Assembly (NCBI GenBank): GCA_029240075.1
Contig: JARBTQ010000005.1
Location: 39,588 to 103,587, forward strand
Length of the DNA stretch: 64,000 nucleotides
Reading direction: 5' to 3'
From: Chlamydiales bacterium
Lineage (GTDB): Bacteria > Chlamydiota > Chlamydiia > Chlamydiales > JARBTQ01
In this document: piece by piece, positions 42,794 through 52,857 of the stretch
Layout of the letters: every line of letters begins with the position of its first letter
Numbering within the stretch: position 1 is the stretch's first letter
The notes under the pieces: model-generated
Databases searched by the model: none
Told to the model about the DNA's origin: nothing
What the model saw: only the letters and a program-made list of their open reading frames with translations
Translations under genes and position numbers: made by a program

Positions 42794-44377
42794 TTAATCT
42801 TGCGCAAATACTAACTTGAGCGCATATAGTATCTCTTCAAAAACACTGTCCCAGTTGCCAATACTACTTTGTCTAAATAATCTTGCAGACCCATACCAAG
42901 GTGAATCATTCTGACCCAAGAACCATCGCCAATCAGGGAAATATGGTAGAAGTATCCATGTTGGTTTTCCAAGAGCTGCAGCTAAATGCGCTGTAGCAGT
43001 ATCTACGCATATAACAAGATCCAGTTGTTGTATGAGTTGAGCTGTATCGGTAAAGTCGCAGATTTTAGAAGTCAGATCCATAACATTTGGATAGCTTTCT
43101 TTTGCTAGCTCATTCTCAATTAATCCTACTTGGAGGCTATAAAACAGACCATTAAAACTTTTAAAAATTTTTAGAAATGAATTTAGAGGGCAAGATCGAT
43201 TTTTATTATTCGTATGTTGAGAGTTGCCAGTCCAAGCAAAGCCAATACGGGGTTTGTACTCACAGTTACTATTGACAAGCAGTGTTTGTTTTATAGGTGG
43301 AATTTGAAGATAGGGTTGCCAATTAGGGATATTCTCCAATCGCGTGTCAAATAAGAAAGGTAAACTTAGCAAAGCTACGTGATAGTCAATTTCAGCTAAT
43401 GAGTCTGAAGGCTCAATAAACGTTGCTAGATGTGTAAAGTTATATTGAAGTAATTCTTTTAAGGGAGGTTGAACTTCCACTATTATATTAGCATTAATGC
43501 CTTCAAATAGTTTTATATAACGTATAAACTGTATCGTATCTCCATAGCCTTGCTCAGCACGTATTAATAATGTTTTACCATTAAGATCCTCTCCACGCCA
43601 AATAGGCTTTTTTATTTCTCTATCACTAATGTATAAATTGTTAGCTATGAGGCGCCATTCATACTCCTTCCATCCCTCCGAAAAATTTTTGCAAAGGATT
43701 TGAAGCATTCCTAGATTATTATGAGCTACTGCGAGATCAGGATTAAGCTCAATAGCTTTTTGGTAACATAAAATAGCTTGCTTATACTCACCTAAATTTT
43801 GTAGCACTATCCCTAAATTGCTGTAGGCTGAAGCATATTGAGGAGAAAGAGCAAGAGCCTTTTCAATAAATAATTTAGCTTCTAAAAAATTATTTTTACG
43901 AGCAAATACCTCACCTAAACAGTTGTAAACATGATACATATCAGGTTTCAGCTCTAAAGCTTGTTTATAATAAATTTCTGCTTGCTCTAAGAGTCCATCC
44001 TTTTTAGCTAAGTGACCTAATTGTTTGTAGGCCTCTGAAAAAGAGTCGCTTGAATGATCATGACTTTGATAAATATCAATAACCTTTTGATAATACTGTT
44101 TAGCTTCTAGGCTTTGCCCAGAAATTAGATGATTCTTTCCTAAGTTTAAAATTGCTTTTGTGTTATTAGGATCTACCTTTAGAGATTTTGAAAGATAACT
44201 GTTAGAGAGGGGAATGTCTTTCTTAAGACGGGCGATCAAGCCTAGATTGTTATATGCTTGTATACAGGAGGAGTCCTTAGCAATACACTGAAGAAATCCT
44301 AACTCAGCGTCATCAAGTTTATGATTATTTAACTTTTCAATAGCATCTTGGAAAAGAGGAGTAACGAGATCTACCAT
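42794..44377 (-). CDS. TPR-glycosyltransferase protein, one module
   Basis: About 230 residues of tetratricopeptide repeats (YNNLGLIARLKKDIPLSNSY, AYSNLGIVLQNLGEYKQAI) followed by a GT-B domain of the heptosyltransferase-like (GT9-related) type. Domain marks are LLIRAEQGYGDTIQFIRY near residue 270, the pattern IGFAWTGNSQHTNN.NRSCPL, and CVDTATAHLAAALGKPTWI near 460, followed by PDWRWFLG..DSPWY. Such proteins probably transfer a sugar, with the TPR part holding the acceptor; whether that is protein or LPS cannot be told. The ATG at 44377 lies 12 bases after the stop of the two-module gene, so they form an operon; a TTG at 44386 is an alternative start. Confidence 0.85.
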   Translation of the reverse strand: MVDLVTPLFQDAIEKLNNHKLDDAELGFLQCIAKDSSCIQAYNNLGLIARLKKDIPLSNSYLSKSLKVDPNNTKAILNLGKNHLISGQSLEAKQYYQKVIDIYQSHDHSSDSFSEAYKQLGHLAKKDGLLEQAEIYYKQALELKPDMYHVYNCLGEVFARKNNFLEAKLFIEKALALSPQYASAYSNLGIVLQNLGEYKQAILCYQKAIELNPDLAVAHNNLGMLQILCKNFSEGWKEYEWRLIANNLYISDREIKKPIWRGEDLNGKTLLIRAEQGYGDTIQFIRYIKLFEGINANIIVEVQPPLKELLQYNFTHLATFIEPSDSLAEIDYHVALLSLPFLFDTRLENIPNWQPYLQIPPIKQTLLVNSNCEYKPRIGFAWTGNSQHTNNKNRSCPLNSFLKIFKSFNGLFYSLQVGLIENELAKESYPNVMDLTSKICDFTDTAQLIQQLDLVICVDTATAHLAAALGKPTWILLPYFPDWRWFLGQNDSPWYGSARLFRQSSIGNWDSVFEEILYALKLVFAQD

Positions 44378-44389
44378 AAGATTCAAAGT

Positions 44390-47300
44390 TTAAAATTTAT
44401 GTTCTAAATTGTCTTTTATTTGTTTTATAATGCTCCACCAGTCGTTCTGTCTGGTCTGTCGAAAAATCTTCATAGATCTATACCAGGGCGAATCTTGCCG
44501 ATCTGTTAACCATCGCCAGTCTGCAGAGTAAGGCAAAAGCACCCATGTTGGTTTTCCTAAAGCTGCAGCTAAATGGGCAACAGCTGTATCTATAGTGATG
44601 ACTAGGTCTAATTGTAGGATAAAACTTGCAGTATCGGAAAAAGTTCTGATATAGGGAGAAAGGTCATAAACATTAATATCCTGCGGTAAAGAACTATCAG
44701 AGTTCCCTTGCGACTGTTCATTGGATACCCCAATTCTTTGCAAAAAAGTTTCTGTAAACGGTTTATTGTTATCACAGAACGTTTTGGTTAAGGAATCATT
44801 TTTTAGAGAAGAGGGGGAGGTATTTATTATTTTTTCAATATCTTTAGAAGATCTACCTACTTGCAAGCTGTAAAATGATGCTTTATTTACAGTAAACAAA
44901 TGGCTAAAAAATTCTAAAGGGCAAGATTTTTGTTTAGAGGTGGCATGTCCTGAATCGCTAGCCCATACTATTCCCACACGAAGACAAGATAGAAGAGGAT
45001 TACGACCAGTTATTTGTTGTAGCGAAGGATTTGGACTAGCATAGAATTGCTTATAAATATCTTCAGAAGGGATAGAATTTATGTCTGTTTTAAAAGCATA
45101 GGGCAGTGATAGTAAAGGAATATGGTAATCAAAAGCAGGTAAGGCTTGGTCGGCTAAATCAGAGGTTATAATTGTTCCTACACATTTTAATCTTAAAAGC
45201 AACTCTCGTAGTGCAGGTTGCGTCTCAAATATAATATTAGCACCTTTTGACGCCAGTAATGGAAGATAGCGTATGAATTGAATAGTATCTCCAAATCCTT
45301 GTTCAGCCCTAACTAGAATTCTTTTACCTTGTAAATCCTCTCCTTGCCATTTAGGTTGATCGATTTTTCTGCAAGTTAGCAAAACCTCCCTTGGATCTAG
45401 AAAACGCTGTTCAAATAGTGCCCATCCTAGGTCAAACTCACCTAATAAAAGATGAAGCATACCTAAATTTTTAAGTAAGCCTGCAGAATGGGGACTTCTA
45501 TTGATAGCTTCTTTATAACATTTTTTTGCTTTATCAAAGTCGTGCTCTGCTGTATAAATGTTACCTAAATTATTATAGGACTTAAAACAACCATTATTTA
45601 TTCTGACAGCTTCTAAATAGTATTTTTTCGAATTCGCATAATCATGCTGTAGTAAGTAAGCACAACCTAAATTATAGTAAGTTTCACTAGAATTTTGGTT
45701 GAGTTGAGCTGCTTTATGAAAATATTCTTTTGCTTCAGATAGAAGTCCAGATAATGCTAATCTTTTTCCCTCTTTATTGCATTCTCCAACCAATAGATCT
45801 TGTAATTTTTGGATCCCTACTTCATTTCCTTCAGGAGGTGCAAAAACTTGTAATTTTTTAATGATTTCTTGTATGGGATGATTCCATTGACATGTCGTAT
45901 CTTGGCGGAATAGAAGCATTGATGCATACCAAGGGGAGTATAGCCCGTTACTCTGCCATCTCCAATCTGGGACGTAAGATAATAAGACCCAAGTAGGTTT
46001 ACCTAAAGCCCCTGCTAAATGAGCTACGGACGTATCTACTGTAATTACTAAGTCTAATTGCATAATTGCTTCAGCTGTATCTGAGAAATCTTTCAGTAAG
46101 GGGGACAAATCGTGGACATTTGGCAGATTGATCTTCTGAAACTCAGCTGAACGTATTCCAACTTGTAAACTATAAAAATTAACATGAGGGAAAGCTTTAA
46201 ATATTTCACTGTAATGATTGATATTACAAGATCGATTTATGTCATTTCCTTGAGCTGGATTGCCAGCCCAAACAAATCCAATCTTCTTTTTAAAGCCTTG
46301 AGAAGGTATGTGCAGATTATAGGATTTTTTTGGCTGAATATATTTATAAAGCTCTTCATTTGGAATAGAGGCTGATGTTGTTTTTAGAATATGAGCTAGA
46401 CTCATAAGAGGAATGTAATAATCGAAATCAGGGAAAGGGGTATTTTGGTCAATAAGGGTATCTATAGAGGGTATATTGGAGAGTAATTTTTTTAAAGCTG
46501 GTTGAGTTTCAAAAATAATTTTAGCTCCTAGTTTTGCTACTATAGAAAAATATCGAGCGAATTGTATTGTATCACCAAAACCTTGTTCAGCTCTTATAAG
46601 TAACCGTTTCCCTTTTAAATCCTCTCCATTCCATAATGGTTTATCGGTATCTCTTTTGCTCATTAAGCTGGAGCCCTCTTTGAAGCGGTACTCAAAATAT
46701 TCCCAGCCTTTTTCAAGATCACCTAAAAATAGTAAAGACCAACCTAAGTTTTTGTAAGCCTGCGGTGTTGGTGATAGGCGTATACTTTTTTCGTAATGGT
46801 ACAAAGCTTTAAAATGTTTGCCCTGTTTTTGTAAAGCTATCCCTATATTATTGTGAGCTAAAGCATGATGTGGATTTATTTTAAGAACTTTTTCATAAAA
46901 GTTGATAGATTCAATTGTATTATTGCGTCTAAGAGAGAGGACTCCTAAGTTGTTATAGGGATCACAGTATAGAGGATTGACTTTTGTAGCCTCTAAAAAA
47001 GCCTGCTCTGCGGGAGCTTCTAGACCCTCTTCTTCTAGGATGCAGCCCATGTAATTATAAGCTTCACCACAGTGCATCTTTAATTCTAAATATTTTTTAT
47101 GTATATTAACCGTCTGCTGATAGTAGTAAGTCGCTTGGCATTTATTCCCTAGTGATAGAGCATTTTCAGCAAGTAGATTATATAATGTGCAATCTGTGGG
47201 AGAGAAGTCGACTAACCTTTTCAGTATTTTAGAGGACTCCTGAAAATGGTTATTTTTTTTAAAAAGAATAGCTAAATTATAATAGAATTTAATTTTCTCA

Positions 47301-47407
47301 GAGTCTTGCTCAATCGATACGTTATATAGCTCTTCTAGCAATTTAGTATAGTTTTGTTTGTTCTTAGCTTCTTCTAATGAATCAGAATGCTTAGTCTTAG
47401 TTCTCAT
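44390..47407 (-). CDS. TPR-glycosyltransferase protein, two modules
   Basis: A 1005-aa protein made of two consecutive TPR+GT-B modules. Module 1 has LLIRAEQGFGDTIQFARY near residue 270 and TVDTSVAHLAGALGKPTW near 460. Module 2 has ILVRAEQGFGDTIQFIRY near 700 and TIDTAVAHLAAALGKPTW near 940; it also contains an insertion of about 50 residues (around 850-910) rich in Ser, Asn and Lys. Both modules keep every motif seen in the one-module neighbour, so both may be active. The protein has no signal peptide or membrane segment. It is first in a two-gene minus-strand operon and divergent from the three-module gene. Confidence 0.85.
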   Translation of the reverse strand: MRTKTKHSDSLEEAKNKQNYTKLLEELYNVSIEQDSEKIKFYYNLAILFKKNNHFQESSKILKRLVDFSPTDCTLYNLLAENALSLGNKCQATYYYQQTVNIHKKYLELKMHCGEAYNYMGCILEEEGLEAPAEQAFLEATKVNPLYCDPYNNLGVLSLRRNNTIESINFYEKVLKINPHHALAHNNIGIALQKQGKHFKALYHYEKSIRLSPTPQAYKNLGWSLLFLGDLEKGWEYFEYRFKEGSSLMSKRDTDKPLWNGEDLKGKRLLIRAEQGFGDTIQFARYFSIVAKLGAKIIFETQPALKKLLSNIPSIDTLIDQNTPFPDFDYYIPLMSLAHILKTTSASIPNEELYKYIQPKKSYNLHIPSQGFKKKIGFVWAGNPAQGNDINRSCNINHYSEIFKAFPHVNFYSLQVGIRSAEFQKINLPNVHDLSPLLKDFSDTAEAIMQLDLVITVDTSVAHLAGALGKPTWVLLSYVPDWRWQSNGLYSPWYASMLLFRQDTTCQWNHPIQEIIKKLQVFAPPEGNEVGIQKLQDLLVGECNKEGKRLALSGLLSEAKEYFHKAAQLNQNSSETYYNLGCAYLLQHDYANSKKYYLEAVRINNGCFKSYNNLGNIYTAEHDFDKAKKCYKEAINRSPHSAGLLKNLGMLHLLLGEFDLGWALFEQRFLDPREVLLTCRKIDQPKWQGEDLQGKRILVRAEQGFGDTIQFIRYLPLLASKGANIIFETQPALRELLLRLKCVGTIITSDLADQALPAFDYHIPLLSLPYAFKTDINSIPSEDIYKQFYASPNPSLQQITGRNPLLSCLRVGIVWASDSGHATSKQKSCPLEFFSHLFTVNKASFYSLQVGRSSKDIEKIINTSPSSLKNDSLTKTFCDNNKPFTETFLQRIGVSNEQSQGNSDSSLPQDINVYDLSPYIRTFSDTASFILQLDLVITIDTAVAHLAAALGKPTWVLLPYSADWRWLTDRQDSPWYRSMKIFRQTRQNDWWSIIKQIKDNLEHKF

Positions 47408-47702
47408 ACACCCTCGGCTATAATAGCTACTATCATGAAAGCGGTAAGATATAAACCAGGCTAATTAAAATCAAGCTTATCGAAATCTTTATACATGTAG
47501 CCAAATACAGCATAAGACTTGTTTAAAGCCTCCGCTAATGTAAGACAGCATTTTATTAAAATTTTATTTATAGATTAGTGACCAGGTGTTTAAAAAGCCT
47601 TCTTATAGACATTAAATAGGCCTTTATTTAAGATCCCGCTATTTAAGCCTTTTTAAGGTAAGTGGTTCTCAAAGGAAAGTTTAACCTAGGTTTGAGGCAT
47701 AG

Positions 47703-50700
47703 ATGCATACTTATTCTATAGATCAATTGTTGCAATCAGCCCAGCAACATTTAGCAAATGAAGAATTTGACAAAGCTGAGGATCTATATCACACAGCGAT
47801 TAAGCAGACGCCACAGATGCCTGATAGCTACTATTATTTAGGGTTATTGTGGCAAATCAAAGGTGATCTTACTGAAGCTATAAAATTTTTGGAAAAAACT
47901 ATAGATCTTTCGCCGAGTCATGTATGCGCCTTCGAAAAGTTGATTACCCTTCTAGCAGATACTGCTAATATAGCACGTTTAAAATCTACATTGGCTAAGA
48001 TGGAAGAGTTAGAGATCTGCTGCGTAGAAGGGTATATAAAATTAGTAGATATAACGTCTTCACAAGATGATTGGATTTTAGCAGAAACATACTTAAAAAA
48101 AGCTGATGCCAGAGGTGTAGATAATCCACGCGTATGTTATAGCTTAGCTACTATTGCCAGACGTAGAGGGAAATTACAAGAAGCTGAAATTCACCTAAGG
48201 AAAAGCTTGATAATTAATCCTTCTTTTATTGAGGCCCGCTACGACTTAGCGGTTACTTTAGAAGAGCAAGGCTTGTATATATATGCTAAGCAACAATTAG
48301 AGAGAGTTTTAGAAGCTAGACCGCGGTGGTCACTAGCCATAAGAAGCTTAGCTGCATTGCAATTTCAAATGGGTGATTTAGCTGCTGTTATTCGCTATTA
48401 TGACAGCTTTGAATCAGATAGTTATCAGTTCAGTCGACAGCTGTCAACTTCTACAAAAGTTTGGGAGGGGGAAGATTTAGGAACTAGTAATTTACTAGTT
48501 ATAGCGGATTTGGATTATACTGACATAATTCAGCTTGTGCGCTATCTATCTCTGATTACCAAAGGGTCCGGTAAGATCTTTTTAAAAGTCCCTAAGTCTT
48601 TAGTTGAACTTTGTAGGTCAATTGCAGTAGTTGATAAGGTTTTTTCAATTACTGATCCCATCGATCAAATTGTATTTGATTACTACGCACCGTTATCTAA
48701 ATTACCTTGTGTATTCCAACAAGATCTATTTGGTATAAAACAGGCAGCATACCTTAAAGCTCCTCTAAAATACTCTAAAAAAATAAACTTATCAAAAGAT
48801 AAGAAAAAAAAGGTAGGCTTTTTCTTTGGTCAATCCAATGATATATATAGACAAACTTCGTATGTTCTAGAAGCATTTAATGCTGTTTTAGAAAAATTTC
48901 CTAACTTATCTTTCTATTATTTATATACAGGAGAGAGTCCAGCAAGTCTGAGAATTGAAATAGACTCTCATAAAAATGTAAGAGATGTAAGCCCTTTTAT
49001 TGAAAGTTATTCAGATGCAGCTGCTTTAATATCACAATTAGACCTGGTTATCAGCACAGATAATGAGATTGCTCATTTAGCTGGAGCATTAGGGATGCCT
49101 GTGTGGATACTATTGGATGAAATTGCAGATTGGAGATGGTTGCTATTACGGTATGATTCTATTTGGTATCCTTCCGCTAGGTTGTTTAGGTCATCTAAAA
49201 ATAGAGATTGGGAAGTAATAACTACTGAGCTTATATCAGCTTTACAACAAAACTTTGACACTAATCCACTGAGTCTTTTACCCCCTGTACCAAATTTAGA
49301 AATTCCTTTGATTAGTCTTAATTCCGATAAAACTGTGGAAGCTCTGTTTCAGAATGCTGTGGATTATATGCGAAACAGGCAGCTTGATAAAGCGGAGGAT
49401 TTATTATATGAGATACTGTACAAGCAACCAAAACTTGCCGCAGCATATTATAATCTAGGTCTTATATACCATTCCAAGAGTATTCTAGAGCAGGCAGTTT
49501 CAGCTTTTTATGAAGCTCTGCAAATAGATCCGATCCATTATAAAGCCTTAAACTATCTAGGCAAAGCATTTGTAGGTTTAGATAAAATGGCTGATGCTAA
49601 AATTTGTTTTGAATATTTGGATAAAGTCGAAAATGCAGACGCCTTTGCATATCAAACGCTAGGTCAAATTTTTCAAAAGGATGGATCATTAGACAAAGCT
49701 GCATATTATCTTAAACGGGCATTAGAATTAGACCCTAGCATTGCTGTTATATATAATGAGTTTGCGATTATATATATAAAGAACCAAAATTTAGAAGTTG
49801 CAGAAAAAAAATTAAAAAAATCCCTAGAGCTAAATCCTGCTCTATCAGAATCTCATAATAATATGGGAATTTTGCTTCAGAAAAAAGGAAATTATGCAGA
49901 AGCTAAAGCTCATTTTGAAAAAGCATTAGAATTATCACCAGAGTGGAGTATTGCAACTAAAAATCTATCTTTTTTATTGTTATTGACGGGGGAATTTGAA
50001 AAAGGATGGGTATGTTATGAAGCTCGTTTGCTACCTCCTAACCCCTCTTCTATAAGATGTAGAAAGATGATTAAACCTCGGTGGCAGGGTGAACCTATTC
50101 GTGAAAAAACCTTGCTAGTTAGAGCAGAACAGGGGTTGGGAGATACTATACAATTTGCGCGTTACATTCCACTTTTAGCTAAATTCGTAGGAAAAATAGT
50201 ATTCGATGTCCAGATCCCTTTGAAAAATCTATTTTCTAATTTTCCCGGTATAGACAAATTAGTGACCTATGCAGACAGCCTACCTGAATATGACTACTAC
50301 GTGCCCTTATTAAGCTTACCCTATATTTTTGGAACTACACTTCAAAATATCCCTTCTATATCTTCCTATAAAGGATGGAATCACTATTTTAGTTCTTTAA
50401 ATTTACCCATTTTGGACTGTCAATTTAAGAAGAAAATTGGATTTGTATGGAGTGGGTCAAGTCTTTATCAAAATGATGCTATTAGATCGTGTCGCATAGA
50501 AGAACTTTTACCTATTTTGAGTTCATTTCCTCATACTTTATTTTATAGCTTACAGGTAGGAGATAGAGCAAAAGAGATCCAAAATTTAATCAAACATGCG
50601 TGCTTAAAAAACGTAATAGATCTCAGTCCTTCTCTAACAGATTTTACGATCACCGCCTCTGTTATCCAGCAGCTAGACTTGGTTATTACGGTAGATACCT

Positions 50701-52505
50701 CAGTAGCGCATTTAGCTGGAGCTTTAGGTAAACCCGTCTGGATAATACTTCCTTCAGCTCCTGACTGGAGATGGCTTACCAATAGAATAGATTCACCCTG
50801 GTATCCGTATGCTAAATTGTTTCGTCAGTCTAATCCAGGGGACTGGTATGCAGTTATAGAAAATATAGTGGAGTCTTTAAAGGATTTTCTAGGCGAAGAA
50901 AAGGGCTTAAGTCAGTTGGAAAGTGATCCATGTATGGACGATTTTCAAATAGAAATATTGATAGACCAAGCTAAAAATCTTTATACGCAAGGAATTTATA
51001 CTGAAGCTAAAGAGATATGGCAGAAAATTTTAGTTTATAGAATCAATCATCAGAATGCTTATGAACAGCTGATACAAATAGCGGAAAAACTAGGAAACAC
51101 AGATGAAGCTTTTAGGTTATTGGAAAGTTTTATAGAGCTAAATCCAAATAATTTGAAAGGATATAAGAAAATTGCAAACTTGTTGCTCAAGATAGGGGAT
51201 AAGTCTCGAGTAAAAGCTTATTTGTTTAAAACTATTAAGCTCAAGATTGCGGACGCTAGTATATATCGAGTTTTAGGAGGAGTATTTTTCTCTGAAGAAC
51301 AACTAAAAGAAGCTGAAACCTTCTTTAGACACTCAATAGCATTAGATCCTTATAATTCCAATACATATAATAACTTAGGTGCTTTATTGCTTAAAAAAGG
51401 GGCTTTTGATGAATGTGAGCTTTGTTTTCAAAAAGCCTTAGTATTAAATCCCGATTCTTTAGAGGCTAAAAATAACTTAGGTCTCTTACTAGAGAAAAAG
51501 GGAAAGATTGAGGAATCGCATGAAATTTTCGAAAAATTATTGGCTGCCAATCCTGATGATGAACTACAGCAATACAATCAGAGTTTCTCCTATTTATTGA
51601 GGGGGGAATTTTCTAAAGGATGGACATTTTATGAAAAAAGGCTAAAGAATCTAGATCTGCATCTTATTAATGGAACTATCATTGATAAGTCCATGTGGGA
51701 TGGTTTGCCGCTAGGTCATCGTACTCTGCTTGTTCGTTGTGAACAGGGATTTGGGGATATTATCCAATTTTGCCGCTATATTCCACTTATAAATAAGCAA
51801 GAAGGAAAAATAATTTTTGAAGTATATCCTCTTTTACATGAGTTATGTTTGAATTTATCTGGCGTAGATTTTGTTGTATCCAAAGGGGGTAAGTTACCTG
51901 AATTCGACTGTTACATTCCCTTATTAAGTTTGCCTAGAATTTTTAAAACTGAGCTAAATACTATTCCTGCGGCAATTCCTTATCTTTCTATTGATCGAGG
52001 CTTAACATCAAATCTATTAAAAAAGCACAATAGTTATAAAGCAAAAGTTGGATTTGTATGGGCAGGTAATCCTAAAAACCCTATCGACCCTATTCGTTCC
52101 TGCCCTATTGATCATTTTATTCCCTTATTTAAGCTATTCCCAGACATATGCTTTTACAGCCTTCAAGTAGGTGAAAAGGCTGTAGAGATAGATAAGATAT
52201 GTGAAAAAGGGATTCTCAATGTAATTGATTTGAGTAGCTCTCTAAAAAAATTCTCCGATACGGCTAGATTCATGCAAGAATTAGATCTTATAATTACTGT
52301 TGAAACAGCAGTAGCTCATTTAGCAGGGGCAATGGGATTGCCCGTATGGATACTGTTGCCCCATATACCCGATTGGCGCTGGCTATTAGATCGCTCAGAC
52401 TCTCCGTGGTATCCTACAGCTAGATTATTTAGACAACCCAAAATAGATGATTGGGGGAATGTAATGGGATTAGTTATCAATTCTATTCGGAAAGAGTGGT
52501 ATTAA
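47703..52505 (+). CDS. TPR-glycosyltransferase protein, three modules
   Basis: A 1600-aa protein with three TPR+GT-B modules. Module 2 is canonical (LLVRAEQGLGDTIQFARY near residue 802 and TVDTSVAHLAGALGKPVW near 996). Module 1 is degenerate: the first motif reads LLVIADLDYTDIIQLVRY (near 266), the Arg-Ser-Cys pattern is lost, and the last motif is STDNEIAHLAGALGMPVW (near 452). Module 3 has LLVRCEQGFGDIIQFCRY (near 1341) and TVETAVAHLAGAMGLPVW (near 1532), with Asp replaced by Glu. GAGG precedes the ATG by six bases. One module may therefore serve only binding. Its 295-bp upstream region is shared with the divergent operon and shows no other feature. Confidence 0.85.
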   Translation: MHTYSIDQLLQSAQQHLANEEFDKAEDLYHTAIKQTPQMPDSYYYLGLLWQIKGDLTEAIKFLEKTIDLSPSHVCAFEKLITLLADTANIARLKSTLAKMEELEICCVEGYIKLVDITSSQDDWILAETYLKKADARGVDNPRVCYSLATIARRRGKLQEAEIHLRKSLIINPSFIEARYDLAVTLEEQGLYIYAKQQLERVLEARPRWSLAIRSLAALQFQMGDLAAVIRYYDSFESDSYQFSRQLSTSTKVWEGEDLGTSNLLVIADLDYTDIIQLVRYLSLITKGSGKIFLKVPKSLVELCRSIAVVDKVFSITDPIDQIVFDYYAPLSKLPCVFQQDLFGIKQAAYLKAPLKYSKKINLSKDKKKKVGFFFGQSNDIYRQTSYVLEAFNAVLEKFPNLSFYYLYTGESPASLRIEIDSHKNVRDVSPFIESYSDAAALISQLDLVISTDNEIAHLAGALGMPVWILLDEIADWRWLLLRYDSIWYPSARLFRSSKNRDWEVITTELISALQQNFDTNPLSLLPPVPNLEIPLISLNSDKTVEALFQNAVDYMRNRQLDKAEDLLYEILYKQPKLAAAYYNLGLIYHSKSILEQAVSAFYEALQIDPIHYKALNYLGKAFVGLDKMADAKICFEYLDKVENADAFAYQTLGQIFQKDGSLDKAAYYLKRALELDPSIAVIYNEFAIIYIKNQNLEVAEKKLKKSLELNPALSESHNNMGILLQKKGNYAEAKAHFEKALELSPEWSIATKNLSFLLLLTGEFEKGWVCYEARLLPPNPSSIRCRKMIKPRWQGEPIREKTLLVRAEQGLGDTIQFARYIPLLAKFVGKIVFDVQIPLKNLFSNFPGIDKLVTYADSLPEYDYYVPLLSLPYIFGTTLQNIPSISSYKGWNHYFSSLNLPILDCQFKKKIGFVWSGSSLYQNDAIRSCRIEELLPILSSFPHTLFYSLQVGDRAKEIQNLIKHACLKNVIDLSPSLTDFTITASVIQQLDLVITVDTSVAHLAGALGKPVWIILPSAPDWRWLTNRIDSPWYPYAKLFRQSNPGDWYAVIENIVESLKDFLGEEKGLSQLESDPCMDDFQIEILIDQAKNLYTQGIYTEAKEIWQKILVYRINHQNAYEQLIQIAEKLGNTDEAFRLLESFIELNPNNLKGYKKIANLLLKIGDKSRVKAYLFKTIKLKIADASIYRVLGGVFFSEEQLKEAETFFRHSIALDPYNSNTYNNLGALLLKKGAFDECELCFQKALVLNPDSLEAKNNLGLLLEKKGKIEESHEIFEKLLAANPDDELQQYNQSFSYLLRGEFSKGWTFYEKRLKNLDLHLINGTIIDKSMWDGLPLGHRTLLVRCEQGFGDIIQFCRYIPLINKQEGKIIFEVYPLLHELCLNLSGVDFVVSKGGKLPEFDCYIPLLSLPRIFKTELNTIPAAIPYLSIDRGLTSNLLKKHNSYKAKVGFVWAGNPKNPIDPIRSCPIDHFIPLFKLFPDICFYSLQVGEKAVEIDKICEKGILNVIDLSSSLKKFSDTARFMQELDLIITVETAVAHLAGAMGLPVWILLPHIPDWRWLLDRSDSPWYPTARLFRQPKIDDWGNVMGLVINSIRKEWY

Positions 52506-52536
52506 CATCTTCTTGATACATTGGTTCTTAAGATCA

Positions 52537-52560
52537 GTGGCAGAACTCAGCGTCTGCCAC
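52537..52560. terminator. Hairpin between convergent genes
   Basis: GTGGCAGA (52537-52544) and TCTGCCAC (52553-52560) are perfectly complementary with an 8-base loop. It lies between the stop at 52505 and 52579, the end of the read-through frame of the minus-strand gene, and so supports 52579 as the original gene end. Confidence 0.55.
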
Positions 52561-52578
52561 ACATTATTTGTAGCTAAA

Positions 52579-52857
52579 TCAACTAAGTATAGATTCAATA
52601 TCAAGTTTGAGATGTTTGATGTTTTGGTCAACCTTTTGCTTATAATTAATAACAGCATTTCGATCAACTGCCCACATTTCCTTTTCTGAATGGCAATGTC
52701 CAAATATATCAAGAAGCATTGAGCGAAATTTCCCTGAGCATACATTTGGATCCCCATTTTCCCTTTGCTCACTATAACCTACGTAATCGGCACTGGTCAA
52801 CGCACATAATAGTGGATGGAGTCTAGTTGAAAAAACTTTCTTATAACTCTGTATCTG
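52579..52857 (-). pseudogene. Detached C-terminus of the methyltransferase/pyruvyltransferase-like gene
   Basis: Beyond the TAG at 52858-52860 the same frame stays open for 92 codons, beginning with KKVFSTRLHPLLCALTSADY. STRLHPL is the conserved C-terminal Arg-Leu-His motif of polysaccharide pyruvyl transferases, so this segment completes the domain that begins in the upstream CDS. It continues GKFRSMLLDIFG and ends in an amphipathic helix. A fresh start inside it is unlikely. The segment is either lost by a single nonsense mutation or made by TAG read-through. Confidence 0.75.

Noticed and set aside
52470..52772. 100-aa minus-strand ORF at the end of the three-module gene
   Set aside because: It overlaps the real read-through frame in another phase and runs into the plus-strand gene's end; low-complexity Leu/Ile content.
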